Of a stretch of DNA of 64,000 bases, positions 44,407-52,435 are shown one piece after another. The stretch is from positions 2,480,001 to 2,544,000 of the forward strand of contig NZ_CP098805.1 of assembly GCF_023821985.2 (NCBI RefSeq). The letters run 5' to 3'. Position numbers and translations under genes: made by a program. The notes under the pieces were generated by a model that had not been told where the DNA came from, did not search any database, and saw only the letters and a list, made by a program, of their open reading frames with translations. Position 1 is the first letter of the stretch; each line of letters starts with the position of its first letter. Source of the DNA: Dyadobacter chenhuakuii (GTDB lineage Bacteria > Bacteroidota > Bacteroidia > Cytophagales > Spirosomataceae).

Positions 44407-45300
44407 ATGGTCTTCGATTTTCGGTTACAGGTTTTTAACACGGTCGCCCGCCGGCTCAACTTTACAAAAGCGGCTGCGGAGCTTTATATCACACAACCAG
44501 CCGTAACAAAGCACATTCACGAGCTTGAAAATCAGCTGAATACCAAGCTTTTTGAGCGTAACGGCTCACGTGTGAAGCTTACCCAGGCCGGTGAAATTCT
44601 CCTGCACCATAGCGAACAGATCTTTGAGATTTACCGGAACATTGAGTTTGAGATCAACAACCTGGCACAGCGCCAGGGCGGAAAGCTGCGGCTCGGCGCC
44701 AGCACCACGGCCGCGCAATACATTCTTCCTCCTATCCTGGCGGCTTTTCACAGGAAGTTTCACAAAATTCAGGTAACGCTCACCATTAAAAATACCGAAG
44801 AGATTGAGCAAGCCCTGCAAAACAAAGAGATTGACCTGGGCGTGATTGAAGGTTTTTCCAAAAACGCTGCTATAAAGTATATCGAGTTTTTAAAGGACGA
44901 AATTGTTCTCGTGGCCGCCAGTAAAAATCCGACGGCCATGACCGGCACCGTTTCACCCGAAAAGCTAAAAACCATCCCGTTGCTCATGCGTGAACCCGGT
45001 TCGGGGACATTGGAAGTGATCGCCCATGCGTTAAAGACGATTGGCGTCAGCATTGCCGAGCTGAACATTGAAATGCAGCTGGGCAGCAGCGAAAGCATGA
45101 AACTATATATGCTGCATTCGGATTCCATGGCGTTACTATCTGTTCATGCCGTGCTGAAAGAGCTGCAAAGCAAGGAATGCCGCATTGTGGATGTGGAAGG
45201 GCTGAACATTGAGCGCTATTTCTATTTTACGATCCTGCACGGACAGCACGAGGCATTACCCGACCTTTTTATGAAATTCGCCCGCTTTGTTGCGAAGTAG
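44407..45300 (+). CDS. LysR-family transcriptional regulator
   Basis: 297 residues, usual family length. An N-terminal winged helix-turn-helix (about 1-60: FTKAAAELYITQPAVTKHIHELE) is followed by a substrate-binding domain (about 90-295) starting with GGKLRLGASTTAAQYILPPIL, the CysB/CysR-like subgroup. Its target is usually a divergent gene, but the divergent neighbour is a DUF1801 gene and no sulfate exporter is present. It ends 121 bases before the haem-binding dehydrogenase gene on the same strand. Confidence 0.92.
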   Translation: MVFDFRLQVFNTVARRLNFTKAAAELYITQPAVTKHIHELENQLNTKLFERNGSRVKLTQAGEILLHHSEQIFEIYRNIEFEINNLAQRQGGKLRLGASTTAAQYILPPILAAFHRKFHKIQVTLTIKNTEEIEQALQNKEIDLGVIEGFSKNAAIKYIEFLKDEIVLVAASKNPTAMTGTVSPEKLKTIPLLMREPGSGTLEVIAHALKTIGVSIAELNIEMQLGSSESMKLYMLHSDSMALLSVHAVLKELQSKECRIVDVEGLNIERYFYFTILHGQHEALPDLFMKFARFVAK

Positions 45301-45421
45301 ACGTCCCAAATGAATTGAGGCTTTTTTGAGTAGTTATTTCCGAATATCCCATTTATTAAGTTGAGTTTGTATCCATTTTTTTCATCTGAAACAAGGTGAA
45401 TTGTTTTTCTGAAATCCAATT

Positions 45422-48073
45422 ATGTTAAAGATTACTCTGAGTCTCGTAACTGCCTTCCTGATCCTGTACTGGAATAATGCAGCGATCGACCGTTCTGCAT
45501 CCGTTAACAGTTCAACCCGCTCTGTAACAGCGGATTCTCTTCCCAATGCAGCTGCCTGGCCTGCCGAGCTGAATGTTACCCATTTTGCGGGGTCAGACCT
45601 TACGCCAAGTCCGGCCTGCCTTGCTGTTGCAGCCAGCGGAGAAGTTTTTGTGGGCGTTGACATGATCGGATCACTGGGGAAAACGCCCGGAAAAGGACGC
45701 ATTGTGCGCTTGGTCGATACGGATCATGATGGGAAAGTTGATAAAAATACCACATTCGCAGAGGTCGACAATCCGCGTGGGATCATTGCTATGGGTGATC
45801 GCGTGTATGTTTTGCACACCACTTTTTCAAAAGAAACTCAAAAGGCATCGGGGATGGACCTGGTCGTTTTTGAAGATAAAAACCGGGATGGCGTGGCCGA
45901 CGGAGGCCCTTCGCCTTTGATCCAAAGCATAAGCTCACCAAAATTCCTCCAAAGCCGCGGAACGGATCATTCAACAAACGGGATCCGGATGGGGATCGAT
46001 GGCTGGATTTACATTGCTGTAGGTGATTTTGGTTTTCATGACGCCGTCGACAGGTCGGGCAAAAAGCTGACCCAACTGGGTGGCGGAATCGTACGTGTCA
46101 GACCCGACGGGACTGAGATGGAGGTTTTTACTCACGGCATGCGTAACATTTACGATGTGGCGATTGACCCTTATATGAATATTTTCACAAGAGACAACAC
46201 CAATGACGGAGGCGGCTGGAACATTCGGTTCAGCCATCAGATACAATCAGGTGAATATGGCTATCCTGTTCTCTTCAAGCATTTTACAGAAGAGATTATT
46301 CCTGCACTCGTCGATGTAGGCGGTGGCTCGGGAACGGGGTCCTTGTTTATGGATGATCCCAACTGGCCCGCAAAATACAATCAGGTGCCTATGATGGCCG
46401 ACTGGGGCAGAAATCAGCTTTACATTCACAGGGTGACACCCGACGGGCCCACGTTCACGCAGAAAGAAGAGGAGTTCATCAAGCTTGCACAGATTACAGA
46501 TATTGATATCGATGCGGCAGGAAGCGTTTACTTATCCGCCTGGGATGGCGCGGGTTATTCAGGGAATCCGGGCAAAGGTTTTGTGGTTCGTGCGGTGCCC
46601 AAAACTTGGCAGTACAAGCCTTTTGCTGACCTTAAAAAATCCTCTGTAAAAGACCTGGCTGCATTGCTGACGAATGCAAGCGCTGTGCAACGCCTCGCTG
46701 CGCAGCAGGAGCTGCTTACCCGGAAAGCAAAAGATGCCGGAAAAGCGTCCTTAGCCATTGCCACGAACAAGAAACTTCCGCTTTACGCACGTGTTGCCGG
46801 GATTTTTACATACGCCCAGGTTGCAGGCACTTCCGGCCAGGATAACCTCGTTAAGCTCACCGAAGATAATGATGTGAGGGAATTTGCGCTCCGCGCATTG
46901 GCCGATCGCCTGAAAAATGTTTCCAATGTCCCTGTTGAGCCGTTTCTGAAAGGTTTGCAAGACGGATCTCCACGCGTCCAGCTAGTATCGACGGTAGGAT
47001 TAGGCCGGTTGGGCCGCCCTGAAACGGCAGACGCATTGCTCAAAGTAAAGGTGCCTGCATCATTCGTATCGCCTGCCAAAGGAACAGAAGGACCGCACGC
47101 AACGCCAAACTCACCCATTATTGCCCCGCACATTGCCGTAAGAGCACTTGTTGCGCTCAATGCTGTGGATGCATGCGTGAAAGCCATCGGAACAGAAAAT
47201 GCCACGCTCGCGCTATGGGCACTGCGATACATGCATGATCCCAAAGCAGTATCAGGGCTGATTTCTGCTTACGGACAAGCGAAAGACGATGCATCTAAAA
47301 ACCAGATAATGTCCACATTAGCAAGGCTTTACAAGAAAGAGGCACCTTATGACGGCTCCTGGTGGTGGAGCACCCGCCCAGACACGCACGGCCCTTACTA
47401 TAAGGCCGTTACATGGGAATCGTCGGATTCGATCAAAGGATTTTTGATGGAGGAATGGAAAAAAACGGATGAAAACGGAAAGCAGCGCTTTGCCGACCTG
47501 AATGGTAAACTGCGCATGGGAATCACCGAATTCGGCGGTGAAGAAGTGGTTGCTGCCAAAGAAGAAGTGAAAATCGATTTAAATAAAATCCGAAATAAAA
47601 AAGGGCAGGTGGGCGAATCTTCCATTGAAGACGTCATGCTGGCGATTGCCAAAATCGAAGGTAATCCTGCGTTGGGAAAACAGCTTTTCACCAAGCAGGG
47701 ATGCATTGCATGCCACAGCCTCAGCAAAGGCGAAGTCATGAAAGGACCATTTATGGGCCAGATCGGCTCCATTATGAACCGCGAACAGATCGCCGAATCC
47801 ATTTTGAAACCCAATGCATCTATTTCTCAGGGATTTGCCTCGGTGTTGATCAATGCAAAAGGGGACAAGACTTACATGGGATTCGTTTCCGAAGAATCTG
47901 CGGAGAAGGTCGTGATCCGTGACATTACCGGACAGGTAACTGTTATAAAGGCATCCGATATCATTTCGCGGAAAGAAATGGAGACGTCAATGATGCCTCC
48001 GGGGCTTGCTAATGAGCTTTCTTACGAGGAATTTGCTTCGCTGATCACATTTTTATCTCAGCAACGGAAATAG
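45422..48073 (+). CDS. Membrane-bound dehydrogenase-like beta-propeller with HEAT repeats and C-terminal cytochrome c domain
   Basis: 883 residues. The N-terminal signal or anchor (about 1-20) precedes a sorbosone-dehydrogenase-like propeller (about 45-390: VGVDMIGSLGKTPGKGRIVRL; MRNIYDVAIDPYMNIF; NDGGGWNIRFSH). A HEAT/Armadillo region follows (about 400-640). A haem-binding domain has CIACH at 761-765 and an axial Met probably in the segments after it. Similar proteins in Planctomycetes and Bacteroidota are thought to oxidise sugars in the periplasm and pass electrons to cytochromes. It heads an operon with the lipoprotein at 48116. The substrate cannot be predicted. Confidence 0.87.
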   Translation: MLKITLSLVTAFLILYWNNAAIDRSASVNSSTRSVTADSLPNAAAWPAELNVTHFAGSDLTPSPACLAVAASGEVFVGVDMIGSLGKTPGKGRIVRLVDTDHDGKVDKNTTFAEVDNPRGIIAMGDRVYVLHTTFSKETQKASGMDLVVFEDKNRDGVADGGPSPLIQSISSPKFLQSRGTDHSTNGIRMGIDGWIYIAVGDFGFHDAVDRSGKKLTQLGGGIVRVRPDGTEMEVFTHGMRNIYDVAIDPYMNIFTRDNTNDGGGWNIRFSHQIQSGEYGYPVLFKHFTEEIIPALVDVGGGSGTGSLFMDDPNWPAKYNQVPMMADWGRNQLYIHRVTPDGPTFTQKEEEFIKLAQITDIDIDAAGSVYLSAWDGAGYSGNPGKGFVVRAVPKTWQYKPFADLKKSSVKDLAALLTNASAVQRLAAQQELLTRKAKDAGKASLAIATNKKLPLYARVAGIFTYAQVAGTSGQDNLVKLTEDNDVREFALRALADRLKNVSNVPVEPFLKGLQDGSPRVQLVSTVGLGRLGRPETADALLKVKVPASFVSPAKGTEGPHATPNSPIIAPHIAVRALVALNAVDACVKAIGTENATLALWALRYMHDPKAVSGLISAYGQAKDDASKNQIMSTLARLYKKEAPYDGSWWWSTRPDTHGPYYKAVTWESSDSIKGFLMEEWKKTDENGKQRFADLNGKLRMGITEFGGEEVVAAKEEVKIDLNKIRNKKGQVGESSIEDVMLAIAKIEGNPALGKQLFTKQGCIACHSLSKGEVMKGPFMGQIGSIMNREQIAESILKPNASISQGFASVLINAKGDKTYMGFVSEESAEKVVIRDITGQVTVIKASDIISRKEMETSMMPPGLANELSYEEFASLITFLSQQRK

Positions 48074-48115
48074 CGGCAGTCGTTGCAGCCCGGTTCAATC
48101 TTAAACATTCCATTC

Positions 48116-48964
48116 ATGAAAAAACATCTGGCGTTTCTTTTCTTGCTTGCACTGGGATCCTGTAACGACGATAAAAACCAGCCCACGCCCTACCCGGACC
48201 CTGCGGTGCTGGCGAAGCAGCAGGCGCCTTTTGGTTCGCCGCCCGTAGATGTAAAATTGAAAAAGCTGCTGTATAACGGCAAGCTGGCCGCGGAATACAT
48301 TTATGAGGGAGATTTGCTTCGCGAACAAAAAAAGTTCCTGTTTTTTAATGTTCCGGGGCATTATCAAAGCGGCAATTTCGTAAGGAACGCGGGGGTTACA
48401 GAGTCTTACGATGTAGTCTCCGCGGCTTGGAACGGCGAAGCGCAAACCGTTTCCGATGTTTTCAAACCTGCGTATTCGATCCGCTTCAATAAGCCTGATA
48501 ATGATTCATTGCGGGAAGTAACGGAAGAGAACCTGATCTTCCTGGAAATTTTTTACAGAACCTATGCAATTGATAAAGAAGGTTTTATCACGCGCCAGGA
48601 ATTTACCGAGAAGACCAACACAGCCAACGATTTTTCAATATTCTACGTCCGGAACGGGCAGCATAATATCGCCAAAAGCTGGGTCAAATATGCCGAACAA
48701 ACTGCTCCCGGCACCTATGTCGAATACGAATTTGATAATCATCCGAACCCGTTCTTTAAGCTTGGCCTGGACCGTACCGGGCAGCTGGCTGCACATGCAA
48801 TGAACCCGAACAATGTGGTGAAAGAGACCGTAAGCGATGCCAATGGCCCGATTTATTCTATTGATTACAAATATGAATACGCTGCAAATGGTTATCCAGG
48901 CAAAGTCAGCGTCGGATCCAAAAGCCCGGCTTTCACTCCCTATACGATGGAATTTAACTATTAA
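48116..48964 (+). CDS. Predicted lipoprotein of unknown function
   Basis: 282 residues from the ATG at 48116, with a lipoprotein signal (MKKHLAFLFLLALGSC, lipidated Cys at 16) followed by an Asp/Asn/Pro-rich linker. The rest is beta-rich with many Tyr and Asn, reminiscent of the RHS/YD-like or DUF4595-type lipoproteins of Bacteroidota, but I cannot assign a family. It follows the haem dehydrogenase gene by 42 bases, so the proteins may act together at the outer or inner membrane. It ends 26 bases from the convergent histidine kinase gene. Confidence 0.7.
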   Translation: MKKHLAFLFLLALGSCNDDKNQPTPYPDPAVLAKQQAPFGSPPVDVKLKKLLYNGKLAAEYIYEGDLLREQKKFLFFNVPGHYQSGNFVRNAGVTESYDVVSAAWNGEAQTVSDVFKPAYSIRFNKPDNDSLREVTEENLIFLEIFYRTYAIDKEGFITRQEFTEKTNTANDFSIFYVRNGQHNIAKSWVKYAEQTAPGTYVEYEFDNHPNPFFKLGLDRTGQLAAHAMNPNNVVKETVSDANGPIYSIDYKYEYAANGYPGKVSVGSKSPAFTPYTMEFNY

Positions 48965-48990
48965 CAAAGCGAGAACATTGCCCTAATTGC

Positions 48991-50238
48991 TTAACTGCGG
49001 GCACGGATAGGTAAGATGATGGAAAATGCGGTGCCTTGGCCAGGCTCGGATTCTGCTGCAATGCTGCCGCCATGATTGCGGACAATTTTGCGGCAGTAAA
49101 CCAGCCCCGAGCCATCGCTTTTTTCAAGTTCCTCGTTGATCAGATTAGGGAAAATGTCGAAGATTTTTTCCAATTGTTGTTTCGAAAAACCAGCTCCGTT
49201 GTCCTGGATCATAATTTCGATCAATTCAGCATCATTCTGCACCGGCAGCTGGGGCGTATTTTTTTGCGTGATTTCCTTCGAGCCGATCGTAATCTCATGC
49301 TGTCCGTCTCTTTTCGAATGTTGGAAAGAGTTGGTGATCAGGCTATAAAAAAGCTGTTTCATCTGTGAAAAACTCGCATTGATGACAGGCAACTCGTTGA
49401 TTTGCACCCTGACATTCTTCTCATCCAGCTCCTTACTCAGCTCCCCACACACCTCGGCCACCAATTTCCTTAGGTCAACCAGCTCAAAATCAGTATCGCT
49501 ATATAGTTCCGAAAATTCAGACAACTCCTTCACAAGCTCTGAAAACTTCCGGGCACAATCATCAATTTTACCCGCAAGAAACTTGATCTTCTCCACATCG
49601 CCCGCTTCGCCTGCCTGCACCAGCATGCTGCTGAAAACACGCATCTTCCGCAACGGTTCCTGCAAATTATGATTTGAAATATACTTGAACTGGCGGTTTT
49701 CAATCACAGAATCCACCAGCTTATGGTTCATCTCGTTCAATGCCGTTTTGCTCTGCTCCGCGACCTGCAACGTTTCAAGATGAAAGGCGATCAGTTCAGC
49801 AAAAAGATTGAACATGCCAACGGTTTTAGCATTGTTCAGCAACGCAGGTTTGGGATCAATGGCGCATAATGTTCCGAAAAAGTCACCATTGCGAAGGATA
49901 ATGGGGATGGAAATATAGCTTTGAAAACCATACATCTTTGGCGTGTGGTGATCGGCAAAGATTTCACTTATCTGTACATGGTCGATGATAACGGCCTGTC
50001 GGTTGTCACGGATCTCATTGCATATGGTGGTTTCTATCTTCAATTCCCCTCCCGGCACCAATCCGAAAGAAATCTCATCCCGTACGCTGCACGCAATCCA
50101 CCTGTCCTCGGTGACCCTGGCGATGGCAGCAAAGCCCATTCCCGTTGATTTACAGATCACTTCAAGCATGGTAGATACGATCGGGATATTTTTTACATTT
50201 TCAATGTCTGATAGCAGGGCCGCCTCGGTATTATCCAT
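48991..50238 (-). CDS. GAF-domain sensor histidine kinase
   Basis: 415 residues without membrane segments. A GAF domain (about 20-165: VICKSTGMGFAAIARVTED; FGTLCAIDP) is followed by a HisKA-like helix with the His in SNHNLQEPLRKM, then HATPase boxes (ITNSFQHSK, DNGAGFSKQQL, GSGLVYCRKI, GTAFSIILP). This is a cytoplasmic kinase that may sense a small ligand or redox state. No response regulator is adjacent. A perfect promoter lies just upstream (50264-50296). Confidence 0.9.
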   Translation of the reverse strand: MDNTEAALLSDIENVKNIPIVSTMLEVICKSTGMGFAAIARVTEDRWIACSVRDEISFGLVPGGELKIETTICNEIRDNRQAVIIDHVQISEIFADHHTPKMYGFQSYISIPIILRNGDFFGTLCAIDPKPALLNNAKTVGMFNLFAELIAFHLETLQVAEQSKTALNEMNHKLVDSVIENRQFKYISNHNLQEPLRKMRVFSSMLVQAGEAGDVEKIKFLAGKIDDCARKFSELVKELSEFSELYSDTDFELVDLRKLVAEVCGELSKELDEKNVRVQINELPVINASFSQMKQLFYSLITNSFQHSKRDGQHEITIGSKEITQKNTPQLPVQNDAELIEIMIQDNGAGFSKQQLEKIFDIFPNLINEELEKSDGSGLVYCRKIVRNHGGSIAAESEPGQGTAFSIILPIRARS

Positions 50239-50263
50239 CCTTATTTTACATTTCGTATCCTTT

Positions 50264-50296
50264 CAAAGTTAGCCAACATATCCGCTATTTTGCAAA
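50264..50296 (-). promoter_or_regulatory. Promoter of the GAF histidine kinase gene
   Basis: On the minus strand TTTG (50296-50293), a 21-base spacer and TAACTTTG (50271-50264) match the Bacteroidota promoter consensus. The -7 element ends 25 bases before the ATG at 50238. Confidence 0.75.
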
Positions 50297-50398
50297 GTTT
50301 TTAATCCATGCGGCAGCGATGGTCACAGGCTGTGCGTTAGCGGAGTCTTTTGTCGAATTTTATATTTAAATTGTCACCCTTAACTTTTTATCAAAAAC

Positions 50399-51349
50399 AT
50401 GAAAAAATTAATACAAACCTGTCTTTTTGCATTCGCATTATTGCCAGGCGCTTTCGCAAACCAAGCAAATCCGAACCCCTCAGCCCCTGCCCCCGCGCCT
50501 ATCGAAGGCCGCTGGGACATTACCGTAGATATGGACGGCAAAAAGGCCCCATCATGGCTGGAAGTGCGCCATTCAGGCAACCATACATTGATTGGCCAGT
50601 TTACAAGCGTCTCGGGAAGTGCCCGCCCTATTTCAGAAGTCATCTTTAAGGACGGCCAGTTTAGCTTTGAAATCCCACCTCAATGGGAAAAAGGCGATGG
50701 CAATTTGAAGCTCGAAGGAACGCTGACAGGAGAAAAGATCGCAGGAAGTGTAAGCACACCCGATGGTAAAAAATACAATTACACCGGCGTTCGCGCACCG
50801 TCATTACGCAGGACAGCGGCACCCGTGTGGGGCACGCCGATCAAGCTGACCGGCGGAAATGAGATAAAAGGATGGCATGCTGCAGGTGAGAATCAGTGGA
50901 TCGCTGAAAACGGCATTTTACGCAGCCCGAAATCCGGCGCTAACCTTATTACAGATCAGAAATTCAATGATTTTAAACTGCATGTGGAATTCCGCATTCC
51001 AAAAGGAAGCAATAGCGGCGTGTATCTGAGAGGCCGTTATGAGGTGCAGGTTACCGACAGCAAAGGCATGGAGCCATCTCTGGATCAGCTGGGCGCAGTT
51101 TACGGCTTCCTGGTTCCAAGCGAAATGATGGCCAAAGATCCGGGCGAATGGCAGTCTTTTGACATTACACTGGTTGGCCGCATGCTGACACTGGTTACCA
51201 ACGGCAAAACCGTGATCACCAATCAGGAAATTCCCGGCATCACAGGTGGGGCGCTGGACAGCAACGAAGGCGAGCCAGGGCCACTTTACATCCAGGGCGA
51301 TCATGGCCCGGTGGAATACAGAAATATTGTGATTACTCCCGCCAAATAA
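50399..51349 (+). CDS. DUF1080 (3-keto-disaccharide hydrolase family) periplasmic protein
   Basis: 316 residues with a signal peptide (MKKLIQTCLFAFALLPGAFA). An N-terminal beta domain (about 30-110) is followed by a DUF1080 concanavalin-like lectin/glucanase fold (about 135-316). Its hallmarks are present: FNDFKLHVEFRIPKGSNSGVYLRGRYEVQV, and a C-terminal GPVEYRNIVI. Family members hydrolyse glycosides whose sugar has been oxidised to the 3-keto form. Subunit 3 and GMC genes follow after 515 bases, supporting a joint oxidise-then-hydrolyse pathway. No anchor is visible, so it is probably soluble in the periplasm. Confidence 0.88.
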   Translation: MKKLIQTCLFAFALLPGAFANQANPNPSAPAPAPIEGRWDITVDMDGKKAPSWLEVRHSGNHTLIGQFTSVSGSARPISEVIFKDGQFSFEIPPQWEKGDGNLKLEGTLTGEKIAGSVSTPDGKKYNYTGVRAPSLRRTAAPVWGTPIKLTGGNEIKGWHAAGENQWIAENGILRSPKSGANLITDQKFNDFKLHVEFRIPKGSNSGVYLRGRYEVQVTDSKGMEPSLDQLGAVYGFLVPSEMMAKDPGEWQSFDITLVGRMLTLVTNGKTVITNQEIPGITGGALDSNEGEPGPLYIQGDHGPVEYRNIVITPAK

Positions 51350-51390
51350 TTTCAATCATTCAGAGCGGATTTTTATTGGATCAAACAAAA

Positions 51391-51420
51391 AAGTGGCAGG
51401 GAAATTCCCTGCCACTTTCA
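51391..51420. terminator. Strong hairpin, bidirectional terminator candidate
   Basis: A perfect 13-base stem (arm AAGTGGCAGGGAA, 51391-51403, pairing with 51405-51417) lies 41 bases after the DUF1080 stop. On the plus strand only three T residues follow; on the minus strand six follow. It probably ends the DUF1080 transcript and would also stop any minus-strand transcript. Confidence 0.8.
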
Positions 51421-51563
51421 CTATACACACACTGTCATGACCCTTGGGTCACCTCTTAAAAAAACAGATGCATTTTAAGGCATCTGGCAAGTCGATTATT
51501 AGCTAGGTTTGAAAACATGGTTGATACATTGAATATGCCGTTCAGGCTTGCCGTCTACTTTAG

Positions 51564-51597
51564 AAAAAAATAACTTTCCTGAAAATCAGGAAAGTTA
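51564..51597 (-). terminator. Intrinsic terminator oriented for the minus strand
   Basis: A perfect 12-base stem TAACTTTCCTGA/TCAGGAAAGTTA (51571-51582 with 51586-51597) with a 3-base loop. The flanking A run at 51564-51570 becomes a T run on the minus strand. No clear minus-strand gene precedes it except the 49-codon frame at 51643-51792. Confidence 0.65.
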
Positions 51598-51642
51598 TCC
51601 GCATTATTTACTCAACGTTCCTCTATTACTTAACCTTTAAAC

Positions 51643-51792
51643 TTATCCGCCAGATCGAAGAATCTGACGAATGCCTAAGCTTTGGTTCAGAATATTGATC
51701 AAATATGGCAGGTTGGAGGCGACCAAGACAAATGCGATGATTAATCGGTGGACCTGAGTTAATTTACGGAAAATTTTGGCCTTAAATGGCAA
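51643..51792 (-). CDS. Possible small membrane protein, 49 codons with TTG start
   Basis: An open frame on the minus strand from TTG (51792-51790) to TAA (51645-51643). It encodes a basic start (LPFKAKIFRKLTQVHR), one hydrophobic helix (about residues 17-35) and a polar basic tail ending in RSGG. The stop is followed, 46 bases later, by the minus-strand terminator at 51564-51597, which is the main support. Against it: no ATG, no consensus promoter, and only AT-rich sequence upstream. It could also be a gene remnant. Confidence 0.25.
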   Translation of the reverse strand: MPFKAKIFRKLTQVHRLIIAFVLVASNLPYLINILNQSLGIRQILRSGG

Positions 51793-51864
51793 AAATTCTG
51801 GACAGGTTGTTATATTTAAAGGTTAATTTTAATTAATTCCATTCCCGACTTAAATCCTTGACTA

Positions 51865-52395
51865 ATGAACCGTAGAGAAGCTGTTCAAAAAATAACCTTC
51901 CTGCTTGGAGGCACACTCTCCGCCCCTTTAATGGCAGGTATCATGGGTGAAAAACTGAACTTTGGCCCTTCACTGGATATATCTGCCGAACAGGAAGCAC
52001 TTTTGGCCGATGTTGCAGATACAATCATCCCAACTACCGGAACGCCGGGGGCCAAGGCTGCGGGCGCAGACAAGTTTATCACCAGGATCATGCGCGACTG
52101 CTACGAAATGGCGGATCAGAAGAAATTCTATTCCGGACTGGATAAAATAGATGCGCAAAGCAAAGAAGTGTACAGCAAAGGGTTTTCGGCCCTGGATGCA
52201 ACGCAGAAAAATGACATTATCAAACGCACAACGGTTTCGGATAAGCCATTTTTCCTACAAATGAAAGGTTTGACCGTAACCGGTTATTTCACTTCGGAAA
52301 TCGGTGCAACGCAGGCACTGGATTATTTGCCGATCCCGGGACGCTTTGACGGCAGCTGGCCGATGCCAAAAGGCCAGAAAAGCTGGGCGCTATAA
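51865..52395 (+). CDS. Gluconate 2-dehydrogenase subunit 3 family protein
   Basis: 176 residues. The N-terminus MNRREAVQKITFLLGG has a twin Arg and a hydrophobic stretch, a Tat-type signal typical of this small subunit, which carries the flavoprotein across the membrane. The family region includes EALLADVADTIIPTTGTPGAKAAGADKF (about 47-75). The gene precedes the GMC oxidoreductase gene by 40 bases, the normal pairing for FAD-dependent sugar dehydrogenases. No cytochrome c subunit follows directly. Confidence 0.9.
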   Translation: MNRREAVQKITFLLGGTLSAPLMAGIMGEKLNFGPSLDISAEQEALLADVADTIIPTTGTPGAKAAGADKFITRIMRDCYEMADQKKFYSGLDKIDAQSKEVYSKGFSALDATQKNDIIKRTTVSDKPFFLQMKGLTVTGYFTSEIGATQALDYLPIPGRFDGSWPMPKGQKSWAL

Positions 52396-52435
52396 ATGAC
52401 TATCCCTGACCAAATCATTAATAATATCCCTTATA

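Larger units (their letters stand above)
51350..51864. other. Hairpin-rich intergenic region
   Basis: A 515-base gap between two plus-strand genes. It holds two long perfect stems (51391-51417, 51571-51597), each followed by a T run on the minus strand, and two smaller stems between them (around 51437-51450 and 51471-51492). It also has a 49-codon minus-strand frame (51643-51792). No perfect promoter was found on either strand. It may encode a structured RNA or contain remnants of a gene. Confidence 0.5.

Noticed and set aside
50361..50370. Decamer TATATTTAAA repeated before three genes (50361, 51811, 58917) as a shared promoter
   Set aside because: None has a TTG at proper spacing, and at 58917 it lies only a few bases from the ATG; probably AT-rich coincidence.
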